Positions 58,468 to 64,000 of a stretch of 64,000 nt of DNA are shown in pieces. How positions within the stretch are numbered: the first letter of the stretch is position 1; every line of letters starts with the position of its first letter. Position numbers and translations under genes: made by a program. This stretch comes from Plantactinospora endophytica (GTDB lineage: Bacteria; Actinomycetota; Actinomycetes; Mycobacteriales; Micromonosporaceae), in NCBI RefSeq assembly GCF_016862915.1, contig NZ_BONW01000016.1:1-64000 (forward strand), read 5' to 3'. Under the pieces are notes generated by a model. The model saw nothing but the letters and a program-made list of their open reading frames with translations. It searched no databases and had not been told where the DNA came from.

Positions 58468-60849
58468 TCAGCGGCTCGGTGTCCGGCCGACCCGGTCCAG
58501 CCGTGCCTTCACCTGCTCGGCGTCCGGGTGGTCGAGGTCGTCCAGGATGTCGAGCGCCCGGTGCCAGGTGTCCGAGGCGGCCTCCAGGTCGCCGACCGCC
58601 GACTGGGTGTCGCCGAGCCGGGCCAGCAGGTCCGCCTCCTGGTACCGGTGGCCGAGTTCCCGCCACAGCGCGTACGAGTGCTGGTACGACTCGGCTGCCT
58701 CCCGGTACCGGCCGAGCTTGTGCTGGGCGTGCCCGAGGCTGTCCCAGGCGTCGGCCGCGCCGAACCGGTCGTCGAGGTCCAGCAGCACGTCGAGGGCCCG
58801 TCGGCAGTACTCGATGCCCTCCTCGTGCTGCCCGAGCCAGCTCACGCACCAGCCGATGTTGTTCAGCGCCCGGCCCTGGCCGGAGCGGCTGCCGGCGGCG
58901 GTGAACAGGTCGAGTGCCTCGCGGCTGTGCCGCAGCGCGTCCGGGTAGCGGTTCTGCCGGACCGCGATCCAGCTCAGGTCGAACTGGATCCGGCCCTGGC
59001 CGAGCCGGTCGGCGGCGAGTTGGTAGAGCCGGCGTGCCGCGTCGAGGTGGGCGAGGGCGGCGTCCGTGCGCCCGAGGTGGGTCTGGGCCCGGCCGAGACT
59101 CCGCCGGGCGTGCGCCTCCTCGGCCGGATCGGCGAGCCGCTGGGCCGCCGCGACGGCGAGTTCCTGTACGGCCGCCCACCGCTGCCAGTGCCCACGGCGT
59201 TCCAGGGCGTGCGCCATGGTGCGGGTCAGTCGGCACAGGTGCCGGTCGAGTCCGGCGTCGGCGGCCTCCGTCGCGGTCGCCAGCAGTGCCGGCAGTTCGA
59301 CGTCGAACCACGCCAGCGCGGCGCCGTGGTCGGGAACCTGTCCGGGGGTGACCCCCGGCGAGGCCGCCAGCAGCGGGATCGGGTCGCGGTGCGGGTCGAG
59401 CCGGCGATCTGCGGCGTGCGCCGTGTGCAGGTAGTGGTCGAGTGTCCGTCGGCTCGCGGCCCGCCGGTCGGGTTCCGGGTCCACCGCCGTGCTCAGCTCG
59501 GCGGCGTACGCGGTCAGCAGGTCGTGGCAGGCGTACCGGCCGGGGCCGTGCTCGGCGAGCAGGTTGGCGGCGGTCAGCTCGGTGAGCAGCGGCCGGACCT
59601 CGGGCGGTGGCAGTCCGGCGAGGCTGGCCACCGCCGGCCCGCCGACGCCGGCCCCCGGATGCAGGGCGAGCAGCCGGAACAGCCTGGCCGCGCCGGAACT
59701 GAGCGCCCGGTACGACCAGGAGAAGACCGCGCGCACGTCGGAGGCCGGATCAGCACCGGTGAACGCCGCCAGCCCGCCCCGCGCGTCACGTAGTTCGTCG
59801 GCGAGTGCGGCGAGTGGGAACTCGGGGTGCAGGGCGGCCCGGGCCGCCACGATGGCCAGGCCCAGCGGCAGTCGGCTGCACGCGGCGACGATGTCGTCGA
59901 CCGCCCGTGGCTCGGCGGTCATCCGGGCGGCACCGATCCGGGCGGCCAGCAACTGTCGGGCCTCGGTACCGGTGAGCAGGTCCAGCGGGATCGGCCGGGC
60001 GCCTCCGGTGCTGACCAGTCCGGCGAGCTGGTTGCGGCTGGTCACGAGTACCCGACAGGCCGGGCCGCCGGGCAGCAGCGGGCGTACCTGGTCGGCGTCG
60101 CGGGCGTTGTCGAGCACCACCAGCACCTGCCGGTCGGCGAGCAGCCCACGATAGAGCGCCGCCTGGGCGTCCAGGGTCGCCGGAATCCGCTGTGGCGGTA
60201 CGCCGAGCGCGTCGAGCAGCGTACGGATCGCCTCGGCCGGCGCCGCCGGTGGTCCGGTCGGGTCGAAGCCACGCAGGTTGAGGTAGAGCTGCCCGTCGGC
60301 GAACCGGTCGGCGGCCCGGTGCGCCCAGTGCAGTGCCAGCGCGGTCTTGCCGACCCCGGCCGTGCCGGAGACGGCGGTGATCAGGGCCACCGGTGCTGCC
60401 GCCGGGTCGGTCTCCAGCAGCCGGTCGAGTTCGGCGAGCTGGGCGGTCCGGCCGGCGAAGTTGGGCACGGTCGGTGGAAGCTGGCGCGGCGAGGGCACCG
60501 TGGGGGCGGCGGGGCCGGCCGTGGCCGTGGCGCGGCGTAGTTCCTCGACCCGGTCCCGGGCGGTGGCCAGCGCGCCCTGCTCCGTCGGCGTGGCGCCGAG
60601 CAGCCGGATCAGGATGTCGAACCGGTCGGTCGGCGGCAACACCCGGCCGGCGAAGTACTCGCCGAGGATTCCCCGGGACCAGCCGGTCTTGGCCGCCAGT
60701 TCGCGGTAGGTGAGCGGGCTGGCCCCCTCCAGCCGGGCCTCCCGGCGGCGGAGCTGGCGGAGCAGTGCGGCCAGTTCGGCGACGCTCTCCACCCGGGTCA
60801 CGGCCTGTGCCGGCAGTTCCGGTGGTCGCTCGCCCGACCAGTCGGTCAC
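58468..60849 (-). CDS. XRE/NB-ARC/TPR STAND regulator
   Basis: A 793-residue STAND protein. N-terminal XRE-like helix-turn-helix (TYRELAAKTGWSRGILGEYF, about 47-66), NB-ARC nucleotide-binding domain with Walker A GTAGVGKT (162-169) and Walker B VLVVLDNARDADQV, then a winged-helix region and about six tetratricopeptide repeats to the end. Such proteins, common in Streptomyces and relatives, couple ligand sensing to transcription, often near secondary-metabolism genes. GTG 60849 follows GGAGG by 4 nt; ATG 60873 is the alternative. Confidence 0.88.
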   Translation of the reverse strand: MTDWSGERPPELPAQAVTRVESVAELAALLRQLRRREARLEGASPLTYRELAAKTGWSRGILGEYFAGRVLPPTDRFDILIRLLGATPTEQGALATARDRVEELRRATATAGPAAPTVPSPRQLPPTVPNFAGRTAQLAELDRLLETDPAAAPVALITAVSGTAGVGKTALALHWAHRAADRFADGQLYLNLRGFDPTGPPAAPAEAIRTLLDALGVPPQRIPATLDAQAALYRGLLADRQVLVVLDNARDADQVRPLLPGGPACRVLVTSRNQLAGLVSTGGARPIPLDLLTGTEARQLLAARIGAARMTAEPRAVDDIVAACSRLPLGLAIVAARAALHPEFPLAALADELRDARGGLAAFTGADPASDVRAVFSWSYRALSSGAARLFRLLALHPGAGVGGPAVASLAGLPPPEVRPLLTELTAANLLAEHGPGRYACHDLLTAYAAELSTAVDPEPDRRAASRRTLDHYLHTAHAADRRLDPHRDPIPLLAASPGVTPGQVPDHGAALAWFDVELPALLATATEAADAGLDRHLCRLTRTMAHALERRGHWQRWAAVQELAVAAAQRLADPAEEAHARRSLGRAQTHLGRTDAALAHLDAARRLYQLAADRLGQGRIQFDLSWIAVRQNRYPDALRHSREALDLFTAAGSRSGQGRALNNIGWCVSWLGQHEEGIEYCRRALDVLLDLDDRFGAADAWDSLGHAQHKLGRYREAAESYQHSYALWRELGHRYQEADLLARLGDTQSAVGDLEAASDTWHRALDILDDLDHPDAEQVKARLDRVGRTPSR

Positions 60850-60895
60850 CCGTCCTCCATGCCTCGCGGACATCGACGCGCAGTGTGGTGGAACG

Positions 60896-60920
60896 GTGAC
60901 AATATATCTATCTAGGTCAC
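60896..60920. promoter_or_regulatory. Dyad before the STAND regulator gene
   Basis: GTGAC (60896-60900) and GTCAC (60916-60920) flank a very AT-rich 15-bp core. On the minus strand the core contains TATATT, a possible -10. The dyad could be an operator for autoregulation. Confidence 0.4.
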
Positions 60921-60976
60921 TGGCCGGGGGTGACCTCCCGTCGGGGGCCCGGCCCCCGGCGGGACGTGCGTACGGG

Positions 60977-61099
60977 TCAGCCCTGGCGGCTCTTCCACTG
61001 CGGGTTGGCGCGGTTGACCACCAGTACCCGGCCGTGCCGGCGTACGACCACCGAGCCCGGCTTCTGCTTCAGGGCCCGGAGCGAGGTGCGGACCTTCAT
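60977..61099 (-). CDS. rpmJ: Ribosomal protein bL36, zinc-free paralogue
   Basis: A 40-residue protein, [20 protein letters not shown] at the start and NPQWKSRQG at the end, which is the bL36 family without the four zinc-binding residues (C-minus form). GAGGAGCC lies 4 nt before the ATG. C-minus paralogues typically replace the zinc-binding copy when zinc is scarce, usually under Zur control. I see no convincing Zur box in the 300 bp upstream, and the other C-minus ribosomal genes are absent nearby. Confidence 0.92.
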   Translation of the reverse strand: MKVRTSLRALKQKPGSVVVRRHGRVLVVNRANPQWKSRQG

Positions 61100-61403
61100 G
61101 ACTGGCTCCTCTCGGCCTCGCGGCGGCGGCTCTTCCGCCGTCGTCCGAGCATGTCAACGCCCGGCCCGGGGTGCGGATTCCCCGGCGAGGTTTGCTCGAC
61201 CGGCCCAGTCGACCAGGTGGGACGTGGTAAATCTCGGAAGGTCGACTCCGGCGCGACCTTCGGGCTGGAGCCGGGGATCACACTGCGACAACCCGGCACC
61301 TCCGCGACGATCCGTCGCCGGACGACGGCGGGTTCGTCGGCCGACACCTGGTATGTCGGGTTCATGCCCGGGGTGGAGGTAGCCAACCGGACGGGGGATA
61401 CCG
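61100..61403. other. 304-bp divergent region bL36 / nhaA
   Basis: No gene seen. It should contain the promoters of both genes. TATGTC (about 61351) upstream of the nhaA GTG is a weak -10 candidate. No recognisable riboswitch or Zur site. Confidence 0.35.
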
Positions 61404-63311
61404 GTGACCGAGCCGTCTTCGTCCCGGTTATCCGGCCGGACGGCCTGGGCGCAGGACATCGCGGCGCCGTTGCGCCGCTTCGCGCGTACCGAGTCGGGCA
61501 GCGCCGGGGTGCTGGTGCTGGCCATCGTCGCGGCACTGGTCTGGGCGAACGTCTCGGAGCACTCGTACGAGGCGGTGTGGGGCACCGAGCTGTCCATCCG
61601 GATCGACGACGTCGGTGTCGCGTACGACCTGCGTACCTGGGTGAACAGCGGCCTGATGACGCTGTTCTTCCTGGTGGTGGGCTTGGAGGCGCGTCGGGAG
61701 TTCGATCTCGGTGACCTGCGGGACCGGCGCCGGTTCGCGCTGCCGCTGGCGGCGGGCGTGTTCGGCATGGCGGTTCCGGTCGCCATCTACCTGCTGGTGA
61801 ACCGTGGCGGCTCCGGCGCGCACGGCTGGGGTGTGGCGATGTCGACCGACACCGCGCTCGCGCTCGGCCTGATCACCCTGCTCGGCCGGAACGTACCCGA
61901 CCAGGTGCGGATCTTCCTGCTCACCGTCTTCGTGGTGGACGACCTAGTGGCGCTGGTGGTGATCGCGGTCGTCTACACCGAGCACGTCGACACGGTGCCG
62001 CTGCTGGTGGCGATCGGACTCTTCGCGGTACTGCTCGGGCTGCGCGCGCTGGGGGTGCGGCGCGGCCTGGTCTACCTCCCGTTCTGTGTCGCCCTCTGGG
62101 CCGCGCTGCTGGCCAGCGGCGTGGAACCGGTGGTGGCCGGGCTCGCCATCGGGCTCACCGCGACCGCGTACTCGCCGGCCCGGGGCGCCCTGGAGACCGC
62201 CAGTGGACTGTTCAAGCTGTTCCGGGAGCAGCCCACCGCCGAGCTGGCCCGCAGCGCCACCCTCGGGCTGTCCCGGAGCCTGTCGCCGAACGACCGGCTC
62301 CAGCGGATGTACCACCCCTGGTCGAGTTATCTGATCGTCCCGCTGTTCGGCCTGGCCAACGCCGGTATCGCCCTCGACGCCGCGTTCCTGGCCAGGGCGT
62401 TCACCACCCCGGTGACCCTCGGCATCCTGCTCGGCTACGTCGTCGGCAAGCCGGTCGCGGTGCTCGGCGTCTCGTGGCTGGTGGAGCGGGCCAGCGGCGG
62501 GCGGATCCGCCCCTCGGTCGGCTGGGCGGGTGTACTGGCGAGCGGCACCATCTCCGGCATCGGGTTCACCCTGTCGCTGCTGATCGCCACCCTCGCCTTC
62601 CAGGGCGACCAGCTCGCCGAGGCGAAGGTCGGGGTACTGGCCGCCGGGCTGGTCGCCTCCCTGCTCACCTGGACCGTCTTCCGGATCACCCAGGCGCTGC
62701 CGAAGCCGCAGCGGACCCGAGCGCTGCTGGGCGACGCCGACCAGCTCGTCGACCTCGTCCCGCCGGTGGACCATCGCCGGGACCACGTCCGTGGCCCGGC
62801 CGACGCCTCGGTGACAGTGGTCGAGTACGGCGACTTCCAGTGCCCGTACTGCGGGCAGGCCGAGCCCGTGGTGCGGGAACTGCTCACCGATGCCGACCTG
62901 CGTTACGTCTGGCGGCACCTGCCGCTCACCGACGTCCATCCGCAGGCGCAGCTCGCGGCGGAGGCGGCCGAGGCGGCAGCCGCCCAGGGTGCCTTCTGGG
63001 AGATGCACGACCTGCTGCTCGACCACCAGGACGGGCTGCGCACCGAGGACCTGGTCGGGTACGCCGGCGAACTCGGCCTCGACCAGGAGCAGTTCCAGGA
63101 GGATCTGGCGACGCACGACCACGCCGCCCGCGTCGCGCACGACGTCGAGTCGGCCGACGTCAGCGGGGTCTCCGGCACCCCGACCTTCTTCATCAACGAC
63201 CGCCGGCACTACGGCGCGTACGACATCGAGACGCTGACCCGGGCGATCAAGGTGGCCCGGGCCCGGGCCCGGCTGGAACCCCGGCGGAACCGGCGGGCGG
63301 ACCGGCGCTGA
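61404..63311 (+). CDS. nhaA: NhaA Na+/H+ antiporter fused to a thioredoxin-fold domain
   Basis: A 635-residue fusion. Residues about 25-435 are a full NhaA antiporter with the ion-binding Asp pair D179-D180 (VFVVDDLVAL) and GTISGIGFTLSLLIA near the end. A cytoplasmic or peripheral thioredoxin/DsbA-like domain follows (about 450-620) with Cys480-Pro-Tyr-Cys483 and the cis-Pro loop SGTPTFFIN. The fusion is known in actinobacteria and is not a sequencing artefact. Antiport of Na+ against H+, possibly redox regulated (inference). The stop codon is in the first copy of a 28-bp repeat. Confidence 0.92.
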   Translation: MTEPSSSRLSGRTAWAQDIAAPLRRFARTESGSAGVLVLAIVAALVWANVSEHSYEAVWGTELSIRIDDVGVAYDLRTWVNSGLMTLFFLVVGLEARREFDLGDLRDRRRFALPLAAGVFGMAVPVAIYLLVNRGGSGAHGWGVAMSTDTALALGLITLLGRNVPDQVRIFLLTVFVVDDLVALVVIAVVYTEHVDTVPLLVAIGLFAVLLGLRALGVRRGLVYLPFCVALWAALLASGVEPVVAGLAIGLTATAYSPARGALETASGLFKLFREQPTAELARSATLGLSRSLSPNDRLQRMYHPWSSYLIVPLFGLANAGIALDAAFLARAFTTPVTLGILLGYVVGKPVAVLGVSWLVERASGGRIRPSVGWAGVLASGTISGIGFTLSLLIATLAFQGDQLAEAKVGVLAAGLVASLLTWTVFRITQALPKPQRTRALLGDADQLVDLVPPVDHRRDHVRGPADASVTVVEYGDFQCPYCGQAEPVVRELLTDADLRYVWRHLPLTDVHPQAQLAAEAAEAAAAQGAFWEMHDLLLDHQDGLRTEDLVGYAGELGLDQEQFQEDLATHDHAARVAHDVESADVSGVSGTPTFFINDRRHYGAYDIETLTRAIKVARARARLEPRRNRRADRR

Positions 63312-63340
63312 GCGGAACCGGCGGCCGGAGCCGGCGCTGA
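63284..63340. repeat. 28-bp duplication of the nhaA 3' end
   Basis: GCGGAACCGGCGG(GC/CC)GGA...CCGGCGCTGA occurs twice (63284-63311, 63312-63340). The first copy encodes the last nine residues and ends exactly at the stop codon. Confidence 0.85.
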
Positions 63341-63448
63341 GCGGCTGTCGGCGTTCGCCGGCCCAGTCTTCGGTCCAGATCGGGGCAACCTGGACCACGA
63401 TCGGCGAGGGTTCGCTTCTTCCTGTCGCTCGACTCAAATCTTTCAGGG

Positions 63449-63478
63449 ATGTGTCGAAGTATTGCGAGAATGTGTCGA
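63449..63478. promoter_or_regulatory. Direct repeat upstream of the glycoside-hydrolase gene
   Basis: ATGTGTCGA at 63449-63457 and again at 63470-63478, 21 bp apart, that is two helical turns. It lies 56-85 bp before the start codon, where a regulator or activator could bind on one face of the DNA. Confidence 0.45.
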
Positions 63479-63533
63479 GTGCTGGCAGGCTAAGGCATCG
63501 ATCCGCATCCCTTCCCCCCGAGGAGCGGCAGCC

Positions 63534-64000
63534 ATGGCGGTTCCACGCCGACGGTTACTGATGTCCGCAGCGGCCGGCTCAGCCCTGGCCGCGGTCTCCA
63601 CCACCGAACTGCTCGCCGCGATGACCGGCCCGGCCCGCGCGGCCAGTCCGCCCGGCGACGTGGTCGGCAAGATCTCCATCGGCTACCAGGGCTGGTTCGC
63701 CTGCCCCGGCGACGGCGCGCCGATCGGTGGCTGGTGGCACTGGAGCCGTGACCGGTTCCAGCCGCCGTCGCCGAGCAACACCACGATCGTCTCCTGGCCG
63801 GACATGCGCGAGCTGAGCCGGGGCTATCCCACGGCGTACCCGAACCTCGGCAACGGCGCCCGGGCGGAACTGTTCTCCTCGTACGACCAGCAGACCGTGG
63901 ACACGCACTTCAGGTGGATGCGGGACTACAACTGCGACACCGCCGCGCTGCAACGCTTCAACCCGATGGGCGACGAGGGACCGACCCGGGACGCGATGGC
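63534..64000 (+). CDS. Secreted glycoside-hydrolase-like protein (5' part)
   Basis: The first 155 codons of a gene cut by the window end. ATG 63534 follows GAGGAGCGGC. A twin-arginine-type signal (PRRRLLMSAAAGSALAAVS) precedes an Ala-rich cleavage site near 37. The mature start GKISIGYQGWFACPGDGAP and GGWWHWSRD resembles secreted GH71/GH99-like (endo-mannosidase-type) or 'xylosidase' proteins. Catalytic residues lie outside the window, so only the family neighbourhood can be given. Confidence 0.6.
   Translation, partial: MAVPRRRLLMSAAAGSALAAVSTTELLAAMTGPARAASPPGDVVGKISIGYQGWFACPGDGAPIGGWWHWSRDRFQPPSPSNTTIVSWPDMRELSRGYPTAYPNLGNGARAELFSSYDQQTVDTHFRWMRDYNCDTAALQRFNPMGDEGPTRDAM

Noticed and set aside
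1-64000. tRNA, rRNA, insertion sequences or prophage
   Set aside because: Reading both strands gave no tRNA-like cloverleaf with CCA-end context, no transposase or integrase motifs and no phage structural genes.

Overview
The window is 64 kb of very GC-rich DNA with strong third-position G/C bias, many GTG/TTG starts, ATGA-type stop/start overlaps and GGAGG-like ribosome binding sites. Mycothiol-type enzymes, F420-type oxidoreductases, LuxR-family (LAL) regulators, P450s and a NhaA-thioredoxin fusion point to a soil actinomycete, most likely of the family Micromonosporaceae (inference from gene content, no search done). About 51 protein genes were recognised, including a 40-residue bL36 gene and a 57-residue membrane protein. 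No rRNA, tRNA, CRISPR array, transposase or phage gene was seen.

Layout. 1-4.2 kb: PAP2 phosphatase, maleylpyruvate-isomerase-like enzyme, DUF1028 protein, luciferase-like oxidoreductase. 4.2-13 kb (minus strand): a TPR/FN3 membrane protein, then an FN3-repeat protein / MoxR ATPase / DUF58 / transglutaminase-fold membrane protein operon. 13-20.5 kb: secreted subtilisin, LURP-one-like protein, GGCT-fold protein, and a divergent MocR regulator/EamA exporter pair whose start codons overlap. 20.5-27.5 kb: sulfur block with Rrf2 regulator, sulfate ABC transporter (sbp-cysT-cysW-cysA), methyltransferase and a TAT-exported sulfite-oxidase-like molybdoenzyme. 27.6-30.2 kb: NHEJ-type DNA ligase and an ArsR/SRPBCC/DHFR-like operon. 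30.3-43.4 kb: a biosynthetic cluster. 43.5-64 kb: ECF sigma factor with partner, kinase and methyltransferase genes, a TIR-domain protein, a Gly-Met octapeptide-repeat membrane protein, LAL/AraC/MerR/STAND regulators, a PoxB-like TPP enzyme, zinc-free bL36, NhaA-Trx fusion and the start of a secreted glycoside-hydrolase-like gene.

The main result is the 30.3-43.4 kb cluster. It has a GGPP-type prenyl synthase, a class II diterpene cyclase (DSDD motif), a class I terpene synthase (DDTVD and NDL...E motifs) and three P450s, which together make a labdane-type bacterial diterpenoid pathway. Alongside them are a DesI-like sugar 4-aminotransferase, a DesVI/TylM1-like sugar N,N-dimethyltransferase, a GT1 glycosyltransferase and a stand-alone NRPS condensation-like enzyme. 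With dTDP-4-keto-6-deoxyglucose supplied from elsewhere in the cell, the sugar genes are just enough for a dTDP-4-(dimethylamino)-4,6-dideoxyhexose (amosamine type). The predicted product is a diterpenoid carrying a dimethylamino-deoxysugar, possibly also acylated. I know of no described bacterial diterpenoid of this kind, but I could not search.

Other structure that stands out: short tandem duplications (28-60 bp units) sitting on the 3' ends of at least five unrelated genes; repeat expansions inside proteins (a 44-residue insert in one P450, a repeat in the condensation protein, a Gly-Met octapeptide array); candidate operators shared between the Rrf2 gene and the sulfate operon; and a related AT-rich 16-bp element at two cluster promoters.
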